Part shown: positions 1 through 11,948 of the stretch, piece by piece
How the letters are laid out: each line of letters opens with the position of its first letter
Position numbering within the stretch: position 1 is the first letter of the stretch
Source of the DNA: Enoplolaimus lenunculus
Taxonomy: Eukaryota > Nematoda > Enoplea > Enoplida > Thoracostomopsidae
Reading direction: 5' to 3'
Length of the DNA stretch: 64,000 nucleotides
Assembly: GCA_030248215.1 (NCBI GenBank)
Contig: JASANG010003337.1
Span: 248,001 to 312,000 of the forward strand
Program-made: the position numbers and the translations under genes
Notes under the pieces: model-generated
The model's input: only the letters and a program-made list of their open reading frames with translations
Database searches by the model: none
Told to the model about the DNA's origin: nothing

Positions 1-213
1 TTAGGAATGTACTTTGAAAACTTAAGTACGCTTTAAAGTTTCAAACTCAACTTTATTTGGGCCTCGATTCATTCATGCACTACAATAGGGATAATTGATA
101 TTTATGGTCTCTAATTAGAATCTAGGGATTCTATCCGGTTACGAACTCTTATTAGGGATACGGACTCCGATTGATTGGGACTCAAAATGGTTACCCTCCT
201 TTCATTGCCGCCT
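1..213 (-). mobile_element. Tc1/mariner-like MITE, family T, partial
   Basis: Read on the minus strand it matches the left half of the full copy at 51379: GGACTCAAAATGG, GAGATACGGACTCC-type and CTATCCGGTTACGAACTC blocks in reverse order. It is cut by the window start. Confidence 0.75.
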
Positions 214-739
214 TGTTATACGATTTAGAGAATTTTGTGAATACGCGCAAAGCTATCACCTAATTTTTAACCACGAATCAGCAACTTTTATGCCAATGTT
301 TTTGGTACATCTTTATATTTTACGTGACTAATAACTACAAAAACATGAAAATATTAACATATAAAATAACAAAAACGGAAGCGGATACTGATCAAAATAC
401 CGGAAACGGAGAACGGTTTGGTCGACTTTTAAAAACATATCTGCAGTACGAATTTCAACTGCGATATATCTACAAATTAGGAGCAAAGGTTTTGCTTAAC
501 GCTTATGAGGGCGCAATTAAAATATAAAATAGAGGCCTTTCAACCGCCTTCAGAGTAGTCTGCTGTGTTTATTTTCACAATAAATACAGGAACATAGACG
601 AAAAGAGTAGGTGCAGGGTGTTTTAACATTACTTTCGACCTTGAAAAAACATAACTTGTCGAAACCATTAAAATTCAAACAAAACAAACGAAAGTGACAC
701 AATTCATTAGTCGGTTGTAAATGACTTTAGACCAAATAC
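214..739. other. No gene seen
   Basis: AT-rich sequence between two family T pieces. An ACGGAAGCGGATACTGATC block near 370 also occurs near 56.2 kb. Nothing else is supported. Confidence 0.5.
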
Positions 740-1003
740 TGTTGCGTTCGAAACTTTAAACATGATTAAGATTTGAAAGTACATTCCTACGTAAAACCTT
801 GCATTACCGCTCAAGCTTTTGATGCAAGGCAAAAAACGTTTAATTCAACGGATAGTTGCAATACCGGATATATATCAGTAACAAAGGGTAGCGGAGGGCG
901 GATTAAAAATAAATAACAGTCCGTAACCTAATAACTGGGGCACGTTCAAAAGAGGCCAAATAAATATTAGTCCCCGACCTTATTTGGGTTACTACAGTAT
1001 TAG
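740..1003 (+). mobile_element. Tc1/mariner-like MITE, family T, right half
   Basis: TTTGAAAGTACATTCCTACG, ACCGGATATATATCAGTAAC and the end TTTGGGTTACTACAGTA match the right half of the full copy at 51379. Confidence 0.78.
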
Positions 1004-1056
1004 AATCATGAAGCGTTCCAATATGTATATACTAAATTGTAATATATAAACCGTTA

Positions 1057-1265
1057 AGTCCTATTCACACGAGCATGTTCTCGCCGCAAAAACTTGTAAA
1101 TGCAACTCGTATGTGCAAGTTTGGTCCTGAAAGCTTTGAAGTACTCGCAGCTGCAAATTATTCATTAAAATTCCAGCTATTAAATTTAATTCGCACGTGT
1201 GAATGCAGTTGCAAGTCGCTTGAGTTTCTTGCACATGCATTTCAACTGGCCAATCGAAAGACATG
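1057..1265. mobile_element. MITE, family G, right end missing
   Basis: It begins TAAGTCCTATTCACACGAGC and holds the family's CTCGCAGCTGCAAATTATTC and TTTCAACTGGCCAATCGAAA. The expected right terminal repeat is not seen. A related fragment lies at about 1420-1530. Confidence 0.7.
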
Positions 1266-1701
1266 TTGTTGAGCGCTTCTGAATTAATTCAGACCTTTTT
1301 ATTTTATTCAAGAAACTTGAAATAATTTTGCAGTTTACGGCGAGGTTGACTGGACTAGTTTTGCATCTATTGAGTACTAAACAGAAATTGCAGGTTTCGA
1401 CAGCGTTTATCAAGTCGAGAAATACTCGTGTAGACTTCTATACGCGTGGATGTTTCTTGCAGCAAAAACTAGCAGCTTCAAGTTTTTTCAAAATTTAATT
1501 TGAAGTACTTGCTGCTGCAGTTTATTCATGATAAATATACGCCAGAAATTTATTCAAAGGTATGAACAGCATTCAAAATTGAAATAATTTATCATCGTTG
1601 GCTGAACTGATTAATTTATAGCTGAAGCTCGATATTTATTGCAGTCGTCAGCCAGAAACCGGATATTTTTGTAATGTTTAAACACTGTACTGTCGGACGT
1701 G

Positions 1702-1910
1702 CACTGCAAAAAATGATGAGTCAAATTGATTCTGTCTGAATTAGGCTCAACGGAACTACACAAACTGAGTCAAATTCGACTCCGCCAGAGTCAAACGTGC
1801 GACTCAGTGACGCGAACGTGACTCTGGCGGAGTCGAATTTGACTCGATTTGTGTAGTCCCGCAGAGCCCATTTCGGAGAGAGTCAATTCGACTCACCATT
1901 ATTTGCAGTG
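1702..1910. mobile_element. Foldback MITE, family H
   Basis: The ends are CACTGCAAAAAATGATGAG and CCATTATTTGCAGTG. Nearly the whole element is one imperfect palindrome built on GAGTC/GACTC, with GACTCCGCCAGAGTC inverted at the middle. The flanks are TG on both sides, perhaps a mutated TA. Confidence 0.88.
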
Positions 1911-2211
1911 TGGCTGAATGAAATCATAACTTGACAACTGATTTTATTTGTTTGATAAACTGTGTAATGGTACACGTCATCCAAGTCAACAGAACAAGTT
2001 TCATATTTAAATTCAAAGTTTAGAATGGTGGAAAGTCCAGGTTCAAAATTATGATACCAAAATGTCAAAAATACATCACGAAATCCAAGATTAATGTTAT
2101 AGATTGCAATCGATAAAATATGGGGATCACATATCGTACCCACCTTTTGTATCCTGGGGTATATACGTTAGCATATTGCCTGATCCCTGTGCCAAAGTTC
2201 ACACAAAAAAC

Positions 2212-2359
2212 GGCCAATGTAATATCACGGGCGGAGCGGTTACGCCTAGGCTTACGTTTAGTTTAGGCTTAGGTTTAGGAATACACTTTTTTCAACGCTT
2301 AGACTTAGGCTTAGGAATACGGTTAATCTACTGTTACGCCTCTAAATGTAACATTGGCC
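2212..2359. mobile_element. MITE, family A (TTAGGC-bearing)
   Basis: The ends read CGGCCAATGTAA and TGTAACATTGGCC. The interior has TTAGGC/TTAGGT hexamers and the family signature TTAATCTACTGTTACGCC. Flanks suggest an imperfect 8-bp duplication. The copy is diverged. Confidence 0.75.
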
Positions 2360-2435
2360 CTCAAAAATTGATAACACAATACGTTTTATTAGCTTTAAAA
2401 TCTATGCGATAAGTGACTCGTAAACATAGTAAATT

Positions 2436-2666
2436 GTGTGTCATTTTGCTACAAGGAACGCTGGAACGGGAGTTGCTGAAAAATTGGATTTTAAATCCAT
2501 TTCATCAAATTCCGATGAATCGTCTGATTCACAGTCATCTGAAATAGAAAATCAAACCACTGTCAGCGTCAGAATAGTATCCGCTTCGGACCATTATAAT
2601 CATGATACTGCTTTATCTAAAAACTATCAAATCTTTACTACAAACGCAAAATTATTTTGTCGCTAA
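2436..2666 (+). CDS. Possible small Ser-rich exon
   Basis: An open plus-strand frame of 76 codons between repeats. Its middle reads SISSNSDESSDSQSSEIEN, an acidic Ser-rich composition typical of coding rather than random AT-rich DNA. A possible acceptor (GCTACAAG) lies at its start, but no convincing donor follows. It has no recognisable domain and lies on the strand opposite the two clear exons. It may be chance. Confidence 0.25.
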   Translation: MCHFATRNAGTGVAEKLDFKSISSNSDESSDSQSSEIENQTTVSVRIVSASDHYNHDTALSKNYQIFTTNAKLFCR

Positions 2667-2689
2667 AGCAATTTGCTTTTAGTTTCTCA

Positions 2690-2972
2690 AACCCTATTCA
2701 CACGTGCAAGTTTTTGTTGCAAGTGCAAGCAAGAACTTGCAGCTGCAACTTGCACTTGCAAGTTTTGACCAAAATTCCGTTCGAAAAGCTGCAAATTATT
2801 CATTAAAAAATCACAGTTGCGAACTTTTACTTCACATGTGTCCAATAACCATGCAAGTTCACTGAATTAATTACGTCCGCTTTCTTATTGGCTGATGAAA
2901 AAATGCAAGTTCTGCGTGCCATTTGCAGCTACAAATTCTCGCAGCAAAAACTTGCACTGTGTGAATAAGGCG
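2690..2972. mobile_element. MITE, family G
   Basis: The ends ACCCTATTCACACGTGCAAG and CTTGCACTGTGTGAATAAGG are inverted repeats extending about 50 bp (GCAAGTTTTTGTTGC against GCAGCAAAAACTTGC). The centre has TCTTATTGGCTGATGAAAAA. Confidence 0.88.
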
Positions 2973-3717
2973 AAAGTTTCGGTGGTATGACGGGATTCAC
3001 ATGATTTCATGGAACGCTTTATTGTTGGAACATATGGTTGAAGAGAAGCAATGAAATTTTCAACGTGAAGTGAATATATGCTAATAAATTGAAATATTTG
3101 AAAAATATGGATTAAATACAGATAATCAAAAGCTTTAACCTGATGTCTGAACCAGGTCACTGCGATATTTTTCAATTTGTTGCTGAAGCTCTTGCAATTG
3201 ACCGAACAGTACAAAGTCTTGCTTTCGTATCTGAGCCTAAAACAGCAAACACGAATTGTTGTTGTTGTGTCTGTATCAGCTATAATTTGACATTTATGCG
3301 TTGAATAAATCAAGCATTCATTTCAAATAAAAAACACCTAAGCTAAGATTAAAGCTAAATCAATGAATCTTATAAACTGGTTAGTAGGCTTTGGACGGAC
3401 GCCAGGGCTCATATTTTATCTCGAAGTCATTTTAGCTTTGCATCAAAATGAAATATGAACCAAACGGTGCACTTGGTACCTGTTATAATATCCGACAAAT
3501 TTGCTGTAACTTTTTTAAAAAATATAAAAATGTCACAACACAAAAAGTCTCTTTTCCAGCACAAAAATGCTAAGTACAAAGCATTCAACTCAATCAGTTT
3601 GAACAATTTTTCTATTTTAATGCTGATGTTACACCGCCGATCTAAAAAAAATAATTGCAAAAATTCGAAAAAAATTATAAATATTCAGAATTGAACGACC
3701 GAACCAAATTATTTTAC
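2973..3717. other. No gene clearly seen
   Basis: AT-rich, downstream of the large exon's donor on the minus strand, so probably intron. One plus frame near 3130-3240 reads FQFVAEALAIDRTVQSLAF, which recalls a leucine-rich repeat; it is too short to call. Confidence 0.4.
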
Positions 3718-5442
3718 CATTTCATGCTTCAAAAAATCTATAACTTTGCCAGATGTTGCACTGTTTGTATCGCTTATTTGCCCGTTAAAATTGGTATTTG
3801 ATGATTTTTGAGTCGAATCCAGTTTAACGTTGACTCTGCGATGCGGTTTATCATTTATATCACAGAAAGACCGAACCGCGTCCAAGTCGTTGTTATCAGA
3901 ATTTGTACGCAAACTCGAGTTACATTTTGAAAATACACAACTGGTGTTATTCAAATCCGAACAGTTACTACTGTAAAATTCGCTGTTATTGTTAAATTTG
4001 AACTGGCTGTTTTGTAAATTTCTGCCGGAAACAGCGTTAGCGCTAGAAGCTCGTTGGTTTGAGATACTATGACAATTAACGTTATTAACAGTAGATTTGA
4101 GTTTTTGGATGTACTCAGGTGAGCTGTGTCGTTTTGAATTCGAGTCATAATGAAATGAATGGTCATGCCTCGAGCTACAGCTCAATGGCGAACATGAGTT
4201 GTTCTGGTTATTATTATTATTATTATTATTCCAGTTGCTATTGTTGTTGATGGCGTTGTTGTTGCTGTTGTTGTTGTTGTTATTGCTGCAGCTGTTATTA
4301 TTAGAATCAGGAGACGAACCCGAATCATTGGTTTCGCTATTTTCGAACTCAAAATCACAAACAGAGTTCAAGTTTCGTGTATATTTTTGATCAACAAACG
4401 CACACAAATTTTCATAAATACTATTATTATTCAGTTGGTCTTCCAGTTTCTGCGTTGAAACCTGATGACGACTGGCAAACGCGAATTTGGATTTCGATGG
4501 ATCGCCATGAGTGACGCTGGTTGCAGGAAACGGCTTTACGAATTCAATCTGACCGTCTGCATAAATAATGGACTCTAGCGGATCACCACCGGCGCGGTCG
4601 CGACTGGACGAAACACTGAACGGGTGGCTGTGGTGGTTCAAGTTTGGCGGTGGAGTCAGTCCACGGGATCGACGGTTATCGAACTTGAGCAGATTGAATC
4701 GAGATGTATGGATTTGTTGACGGGTCAACGACTTTGAAGATTTGATTTTTGACGTTCCGCCGGTTGCTTTTGTTCCACGTTTATCGAACGCCGAAAAACT
4801 GTTGTTCGTTTGTATTGCAGTTGGTGTCGGACAATTGTACATCGATGGACGATGGCTGAGCCATGTATTTTGAGAATGTAATTCAATTGGTGGTCTTGGT
4901 GTTCGCGCTGAAGTAGGACTTGTGTATTTTTCCGGGTAATCACTCAGTTGAGGAAGACGTTGTAATATCAACGGCGAAACACAGCTGCCATTGCTGAATT
5001 GTAATTGGCTGCAGTTTGCGTTGCTCAATTTTGATTGGTTAATCATGTGCTGGTGGGTATTGGGAGACGACGACTGGCTGCTTGCTTCACGCTGAGCATA
5101 ACGTAATTTGTTCGTTCCGATTGGTTGTTGATATTTTGCGTCATTGTGATTTGTCAATTTTGATAAATGGACACCGTTTGTTTGATGTTCTGGTACCGAA
5201 GTGTGTCGCTTGTGATTTCGGATTTCGCCAATCAGGTGACTGCTGTCACACGGATGCTTTATATCTCGTTTGCTTAATTTTGACTTTGAAACTTTGGCTG
5301 GTGGACGTTCTGGCTGACGATTTGTTGTCGAGGCATCGTTTGTGACAGCAATAAAACGTTGTAAATCTCCGCGTGTGTTATGCAAAATTGACTCCATATC
5401 AGTCCGGAACGATTCCATAGTATCAGATTTGCGCATTCTCAA
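3718..5442 (-). CDS. Large Ser/Asn-rich exon of an unrecognised gene
   Basis: One open frame of about 575 codons on the minus strand. I place the exon start at 5442, just after a pyrimidine-rich acceptor (ACTTATTTTCAG). The open frame continues upstream of it, but that part is probably intron. The 3' limit is set at 3718, where ATG is followed by GTAAAA, a good donor; reading through gives a stop three codons later, so a terminal exon is the alternative. Both ends are phase 0. The N-terminal part holds a likely helix (TMESFRTDMESILHNTRG). The middle is rich in Ser, Pro, His and Gln. Around 4195-4300 a poly-Asn run is coded by mixed AAC/AAT, and Ser/Asn-rich sequence follows to the end. There are no membrane segments and no catalytic motif I can name. 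The composition suggests a mostly disordered cytoplasmic or nuclear scaffold or regulator, but that is inference. Confidence 0.8.
4199..4300. repeat. Trinucleotide repeat coding poly-Asn
   Basis: TTA/TTG triplet runs on the plus strand read as AAT/AAC on the minus strand and code the Asn run of the large exon. Mixed codons suggest the run is not a very recent pure expansion. Confidence 0.8.
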
Positions 5443-5905
5443 CTGAAAATAAGTAAAATTCACAAACCCTGATCGCACGACCACATGCTGGGTGGCAAAG
5501 AATTCATTCCAACGGCATTCAAAGATTTCAGATTACTTAAACGCGAGGTTGAAACGAAAAATTTTTGCAAAGGCTTCGGAGACAGTTAAGGCAGTCATTA
5601 TTGCAGCAGACAAATGCCACAATCGGTTTCAAAAATCTTATTTAACGCTTAGCCTATACAACGGATAAAGTTTAGGTTAACTGTGAAACGTCAACTATTT
5701 GTCTAGCGATTTTATTCTATTTAAAAATTAAAATATACCGATATTTTACAGTTTCTGGTTCAATTTATAGGTATTTCAATTATTTGCCTAAACCAAGTTT
5801 AGAAACGAATAAACGGATCACGACGGACTCTCACTACGTAATTCATTGGTTGAGTATATTTTGCTCCCAATCAAAGCTTGGTCAAAGATATTATACGCTT
5901 ATGTA

Positions 5906-6065
5906 CACTGCAAAAAATGGTGCGTCAAATTGACTCTCTCCAAAACAGGCTTTTCTTGACTACACAAACTGAGTCAAAATTCAACTCCGCCAGAGTCAAA
6001 TTGAGTCGAATATAACTCAGGCGGCGGAGGTGCGAGTCAATTTGACTCACCCTGTTTTTGCAGTG
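5906..6065. mobile_element. Foldback MITE, family H with TA duplication
   Basis: The ends are CACTGCAAAAAATGGTGCG and CCTGTTTTTGCAGTG, flanked by TA on both sides. The inner half palindrome is shortened compared with the other copies. Confidence 0.88.
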
Positions 6066-6411
6066 TAAGAACCAAATTCCGAATATTAAGCAACTATTAG
6101 TCTGTTGACAGGTCTTTACCTGATAGCGATAGGTTTTGCAGCTTTCGAACCAGTGAGTTTTTAATGATTTTAGTATTAAATTTTCTATGCTTCAATGAAA
6201 TGTGTAGATATTTTGTGAGTCACTGATATCTAAGTTTACTTCACAACACAAGTTCGTCGGCTTAAAAACTGCCTAAACCGAGTTATACAGTTATCGCTAC
6301 AGGGTACAGGCCAGCAGTAGAGAGTTACAGAGATATATCCTTTGCCGAACGTTAGAGGATTACAGAATGAAGAGTCATCTGCAGAATCCGACGACACACT
6401 TTTAGACCAGC

Positions 6412-6634
6412 GCCCATATTCTCAAATGCGTATAGCACCTATCATCAGTTAGCGATAGGTTTTCAAACTGACGAACAACTGCAATTGCAGATCTCAAAAC
6501 TGCTGCAGAAGTAGGGCAAATCAAAAGCGAACAGTGTGCTGAATTTTGACCCTCACTATGCGCTGTGTTCCAAACTTACAGGAACTATCACCAACTGGTC
6601 ATAGGTGCAACACACACATTTTAGAATACTGGCT
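6412..6634. mobile_element. Interspersed repeat, family J
   Basis: The left end GCCCATATTCTCAAATGCG and right end CACACATTTTAGAATACTGGC are inverted repeats. The interior CACCTATCATCAGTTAGCGA is shared with the copies at 30.3 and 47.8 kb. Confidence 0.78.
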
Positions 6635-6681
6635 CAGGTTATAAAATACTGAACTGAACTCGGAGCCATGGCACTGACTTT

Positions 6682-6848
6682 TAGGGTGGCGCTATACTTT
6701 TGATAAAATCCAGCGGTGTCAGCCACTGTCCGCAGTAGTCCGTACCACAACGTCCGTTTACTGCCGTATGGATCAGCATATCCATTGTAATCAATAATTA
6801 TTTAACGCACAACGTCGTCCGCTCACGACAAGTGTAGCGCTATCCGTT
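6682..6848. mobile_element. MITE, family D (diverged)
   Basis: The left end TTAGGGTGGCGCTATACTTT and right end AGTGTAGCGCTATCC resemble the termini of family D. The interior keeps TCCG/CGTC motifs. Confidence 0.6.
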
Positions 6849-7387
6849 GGCGTAGGTGATATCACAAAACAAGCATGCATTTTTGACCCTCACTGAACGT
6901 AACAAAAACAGCATCCTCAACTCTGCAAACCCTACGTAACATTTTAAACCCTAAGTTGGTTTTAGGTTCAAAATAAAACTCATGCCGCAAAAATCAAATA
7001 ACCAAAGCATATTGTGCCAATTGAACCAGTGAAACTTCCGGAACACAAATACAGAGTCGAGGTTGGACAACATTCTGACTCGTTGGCAAATAAATCATCG
7101 ACATTAATATTTTTAAGAGGTCGATCTGATCGATTTGGTTCGCCTTTAGGGTGTGACAGGATCGACACGGCGAACACGCAAAGCGTAACCTAAGCTGGCC
7201 ATTTTGGTCATTTTGTTACGCAGCAAAAAATAACAACTCCGCTTATATGCGGTCAAGTTTCAAATTTGTTGTATATTTTCGTTTATTTGGTGCCAGAGAA
7301 ATGCCATAAAACCTACTATTTAAGCAACACCAGTTGCATAATGACTGATTAATGACGGCGGTTCAGGCCAACAACTTTAGCGAACAA
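6849..7387. other. No gene clearly seen
   Basis: 6985-7190 is relatively GC-rich and open in several frames on both strands, so open frames there carry no weight. The remainder is AT-rich. Confidence 0.4.
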
Positions 7388-7535
7388 TGAGCAGCGGACG
7401 GAGGGGGAATGTACGCCCACCGTCAGCAAAATTTTTTTGTGATAAAATAGTATAATGTATCTACGTACAATTTGGACCCCTCAAAATATTGGCACACATA
7501 TAGCATACAGTAAAAATTGCGTTTCCGCTCGGGGG
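7388..7535. mobile_element. Family F element, partial
   Basis: The family blocks TTTTTTTGTGATAAAATAGT, ATTGGCACACATATAGCATA and CAGTAAAAATTGCGTTTC occur in order. The termini are unclear. Confidence 0.6.
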
Positions 7536-7743
7536 TGGCATGACACCAATAAGCAATATTTTTACTCCAAGCACCTATCATCTAAATATTGTTTCGGGAA
7601 CTCAGACTGTGCGACTCCACCCTGGTGCTCATGCCTACCGGGGTACATGCTTGGTTCTGTCAGTATGGGTGCACGGTAAAGTGTATGTACAGTAAAAACA
7701 TTACCATACATGTGCACATATGCCAGAATACGAAGTTGTTGCA

Positions 7744-7818
7744 ATGACCACGTGTTCTACTGGTAGCATGCTTGACTCGAGTGCAAGAGGGTCGAGGTTG
7801 GATCTCCGGAATGGTCGT
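7744..7818 (+). repeat. tRNA-like SINE head
   Basis: A 75-base tRNA-like fold: ATGACCA at 7744 pairs with TGGTCGT at 7812. A box-like TCTACTGGTAGCATGC and B box-like GTCGAGGTTGGATCTCC are spaced as in tRNA-derived promoters. The T arm is imperfect. The downstream CTTTGGGCCTTCGAACAGGG is also seen, diverged, after the head at 62913, so both belong to one SINE family. Confidence 0.6.
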
Positions 7819-8353
7819 TAACTTTGGGCCTTCGAACAGGGGTTGTTCGGACCGTATAGCTCCAACATGACAATTGAAAAACAGACATTGATCTGTGTAA
7901 TGGCGAAGTGCCACATAGGTAATGCTATTTGTTTTCGTTAATATTCCGATCTGGTTTTACCGGAATTTGACGGTATACACGTCTAATGATTAGTTTTGCA
8001 GTTGCGGATATAAAACAATTCTCATGGGAAATGCTGCTCTGATATACAATTGTCAGAAAAGGTCTCGAACGAATTGAACACGAAGCCAAACGCAAGTTTC
8101 GAACTCAATTTGAATAAAATAATTTTAGTTTCAAATTGTTTTGCGGGAATCGGATTGGATGACCTTCCTTGGATCCACCTTTGATTTATTATTCAATAAT
8201 TGATTAATGTAAAATTTGACATTTCAACTCAAAGAATTGATTCAACATCAGACAGTTATTTATAAAACTCGATGCATGCTTAACTGGCCAGAGATGTTGG
8301 AACGAATAAGATCTAAATGGAATCACAACTATAGCCAGCTTAACAAGTGAGAC

Positions 8354-8556
8354 TTAGGGTTGCGCTATACTTGACGTCCGGCGCCGTCCGTCACCGTGCG
8401 TCCCCCGAACGGCGCCGTCCGTCACCGTCCGTCACCATACGTTATCGTACGAGAGTTATTTGCATACGATACCACACGGTGACGGACGACGCCATACGGA
8501 TGACGGACGCTGGCGGACGGCGTCGGACGTCGAAAAAAAGTATACCGCAGCCCTTA
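8354..8556. mobile_element. MITE, family D
   Basis: The ends are TTAGGGTTGCGCTATACTTG and AAGTATACCGCAGCCCTTA. The interior is GC- and CpG-rich with repeated CGTCCGTCACCG and its reverse complement, giving a long imperfect palindrome centred near 8455. Confidence 0.85.
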
Positions 8557-8873
8557 AACGTTTTAGAAAACGAATGCAAATTTCGTTAAAAATGCAAAAA
8601 GTAACCAAAACTTAAACAATTAACCGAAACGTTTATCAAAGCAACTGACCGCATTTGAGCGTATGCGCTAACTGGCATGTACCTCGGAGCGTAGGAGGAT
8701 GAATACCCCGTCCGAAATTTTGTGCGAAGGCCATAAAAACATTTTTACAGGCTGTAAAATAACCTTTACAGGTCAAAATCGTTTACACCAGACTAACTCT
8801 GCTCGAACTAAAAATCCCATTTCGACAAAAAGTACCGGATATTCAGATATGAAACAATGTCCATTACTAGTAT

Positions 8874-9166
8874 CAAGAGTCGATAATGACTGTTTACAGG
8901 AGTGTGAAGTGAGCACGTTCTGTGTAGAAAACAATGTACCCGGCACGCGTTGCGTTTTTGCCCTACTCCCTTTTATTTAGAGGGGGCTACAACCGTTGTG
9001 AATCATGGCACTTTTGTATGCGGCGTCAAACATGCTACCCTTATTGTTTAATTTAGGGGTATTCATGCGATAGCGCCCCCCCCCCTAAACAAGGGGGTCG
9101 GCTAAAAACGCAACGCCCGGTGGTACATTTTGTACCATGTGGGACCCTAAGAGTTGCATACTCTTG
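8874..9166. mobile_element. Inverted-repeat element, family K
   Basis: The ends CAAGAGTCGATAATGACTG and GAGTTGCATACTCTTG pair. Subterminal GCGTTGCGTTTTTGCCCTAC pairs with GTCGGCTAAAAACGCAACGC. A C9 run precedes the right arm. Confidence 0.75.
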
Positions 9167-9367
9167 TTATTATCCACTGTTGCTACTAGGAATCAGTAGT
9201 ATACCGAATCAGTATTGCACAACTACTCGACTAATTTAGTTCATTTAAAACCACAGCAATGATTAGCAAATCAACCTTTCTTGAAAGACAGTGTAAAATG
9301 GTTATTTGAGAATATCACTGCTGAAATAGAAATAAGTAGGCAATTGTTTAATAATATTCAAACAGCA

Positions 9368-9533
9368 GGCCGACAGTCAGCTCACATTGCTAGAGGTTGC
9401 GCAAAATTTGTAAGCGGTGGAAAATACAAGGATTTTCAGTGACTTACAAGCAAGGTTTAAAATTGTCTAGGGACGTCAAAATTTTTGCGACGGGGTCGAG
9501 CCCCACAGCTTCCCACTGGCTACGGGACCGGGA
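9368..9533. mobile_element. MITE, family E
   Basis: The left part GTCAGCTCACATTGCTAGAG, the centre TTACAAGCAAGGTTTAAAAT and the right end TGGCTACGGGACCGG match family E. The termini are diverged. Confidence 0.7.
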
Positions 9534-9805
9534 AGCGTATAACCTTGCAAGAGAGACAGAGCTAAACGCAACTCAACTCTCTGTTTGGTTAAAGGAATGT
9601 TTGAAGTATAGTCAGCAATACCACCTTCCGGGCCGTTCACTAAGGTTCACGTAAGATGGAATAACGAATGTTGTTTTAAAAGTAGCAGACTCGTTTGACC
9701 GAAACCCTCGAACAAATCTGTGACGTGCCCTTAACGCCAATGGATTATTACGCACGGAACTCACCCGCAACCAAAATGGATGTAATGGATGTGGTACCCT
9801 TGTCG

Positions 9806-9872
9806 TTTAGCGCCGTCCGTCACAGTGCGGTATCGTACGCGAATTACTTACGAACAATACCGTACAGGTACG
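9806..9872. mobile_element. Family D core fragment
   Basis: GTTTAGCGCCGTCCGTCACAG and the following GTACGCGAATTACTTACG in part match the palindromic centre of family D. Termini are absent. Confidence 0.55.
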
Positions 9873-9984
9873 TGCCGAGAGGGAGAGCCGGGGGCACAGG
9901 AACGTTCCGAGAGGGGGAGCCGCAGGGTAGCCGCGGCACCCCCAATTGGAATCAGTGCTTGGGTCAGAATTTACATTAAATATA

Positions 9985-10440
9985 AAAATTATGTATGGTT
10001 TCTCGCTCGCTTCGCTCGTAATGTTTTTCAGTAGTGAATTTTCGAAAAAAATTTGGCTTCGGCGCTGTTAGACCAGGAAGGTTCGGTTTGGTGGTTTAGA
10101 GACTCCGCGCTTCATGAATAAAGAAATGTTTTCCGACTGTTACAGAGGGATATAATACTGAGACAATGTATAGCTTAACAAAAATTCGCCGCAAAGACTT
10201 CAAACTGAAGTTTTACTCAAGAGTAAAAGACAATAAAGTCGTACTCATGTGTCAAACGATTAGTCCGGATCCGGATACTTAAACTGCCAAATTTTACGGA
10301 CTTAAAAATGTACTCTGAAATTGGTCTCGGAGCCAAGTATGGGAGTGCGACTAACCTCATAAATCCCAGCAACAATTTGCCATCCGTACTGCTAAAAGAT
10401 TTTAAGTTTACTTTAAGGCTGAAACGCAAGGCACGGGCCT
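9985..10440. repeat. Interspersed repeat, family M
   Basis: It shares with 40.0-40.6 kb, in order, CTCGCTCGCTTCGCTCG, the CGGTTTGGTGGTTTAGA region, ATTTGGTCTCGGAG-like and AACCTCATAAATCCC blocks. Conserved order over about 450 bp points to one old element. The minus-strand frames at the right end of both copies are alike (MRL-A-L--PRP-SE--FKS pattern), but neither is long enough to call coding. Confidence 0.6.
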
Positions 10441-10959
10441 AACAGGATGCGGACCTCCAATCAAAGGTTCTCAGGACGCCGCTGATACCGTATTTTGGCT
10501 GACAGCCTCAAGATGACATTAATATAATAAAAAAGGTATAGCACAATCCTATCTGTTAGTGTCACCATCTTACACCACTATATTTAGACGACTTTCTAAA
10601 TAAAAACAAAACAGCTTAAGCATGGTAAAAGCATCATAAATTAAAATGAAGATTACAACCATTTTGCTAAGAATCGGAAATGTCTTAAAAAACAAGCAAA
10701 GTTAACTTTATTGTACGTTTGAGAATTGTGCGACCGGATTTGCTGGAAAACCAAACCACAAAGTTTGTTTGTTCGAATGAAATCAAAATTAAAGTCTTCC
10801 TAAGAGCCTAACCAGTTTTTATAGCGGTTGGGTTTTCGTATTTAACCAGCTGTGTACAACCATGTTTGAAAACTGTTCAACTACTGTTTGAACTGAAAGA
10901 GTTCAATATACCATCTATGTTTCGGACAAATATATTGACTGTTGCTTTGGTACGGTCTC

Positions 10960-11100
10960 TACCTTACAATTTTTTCGCTCAGAAAAAATTTCGGTGACAA
11001 AATAATAAGGTCGCTCTACGTTATAAATTTTGTGTTTCATAAAATTTGCCACACACACCACTCACCGTTAGAAATTTTTGGATCCGCCTCGGACTGTAAG
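10960..11100. mobile_element. Family F element, partial
   Basis: TTTTTTCGCTCAGAAAAAAT, TTTTGTGTTTCATAAAATTT and the end TTTTGGATCCGCCTCGGACT match family F. The left terminus is unclear. Confidence 0.65.
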
Positions 11101-11600
11101 CACGTGGGACCCGTTTTATTCAAGGGTTGTCAAACTACGACCCAGCAACTTAACGCAAAAATGTAGAGGTCATTAAATTTGGTAAAGAATCCGATATTTA
11201 GTAAACATCCAAATTTCAGCTTAGATTTTGGAACAAAATCTTCGGGAGCCAATTAAGATAGAAACCAACACATTTTCAGCATTAAATGAGTTAAATTCTA
11301 ATACAAAACTTTAGCCTTGGTGGCATTATACTGGTGTTAGTGACACTCTTGTATTAGGGGGTCAATTGACACATCAAACACCCCCTGTTGTCGCGTGCCT
11401 GATACCATGGAGAATACCTGTATCTAACATAACAGTAAGATAACTTATACAAGACTATAACGTTTTTAGCTTACCCGTTTGAACCATGACGTATTCATGT
11501 TGTCGAAGGTTAACTTTTTAATGCAAATAAATTTAGTAAATATATACAAATTTCCTATGTACGCTAATACTAACTTCAAACATAATAAAAGATGGTGTAA

Positions 11601-11850
11601 ATATAAGTTTTTGCTGTGAGAACTTGCAGCTGCAAATTGCACGCAAAACGTGCATTTTTTTCATCAGCCACTGAGAAAGCGGCTGCAATTAATTCACTGA
11701 ACTTGCATGGTTATTCACACATGTGAACTAAATTTTTCGCTATGATTTTTAATGAATTATTTGAAGCGGCAATTTTTTCGAACATGATTTTTCGACAAAA
11801 CCTGCAAGTGCAGGTTGCAGCTGTCAGTTCTCGCAGCAGAAACTTGCACA
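11601..11850. mobile_element. MITE, family G, extreme ends lost
   Basis: GAACTTGCAGCTGCAAATTG and TCGCAGCAGAAACTTGCAC are the subterminal inverted repeats; the outermost TTCACACG is missing on both sides. The centre keeps TTTCATCAGCCACTGAGAAA. Confidence 0.8.
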
Positions 11851-11948
11851 GAATTAAAATGTGTAGTATATATGTTTTCTCCAAGATGATTTAACACTGG
11901 CATACAGGCAATAACAGAATGCAACTTCTAGCATCATTGTCGAGTCAG

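Noticed and set aside
5476-5588. Small plus-strand gene starting ATG at 5484 (begins MLGGKEFIPTAFKDF)
   Set aside because: Only 34 codons, overlapping open frames on the minus strand just upstream of a well-supported acceptor; no family recognised.
6980-7190. Conserved exon near 7 kb
   Set aside because: All three minus frames and one plus frame are open, so the open frame is explained by local composition.
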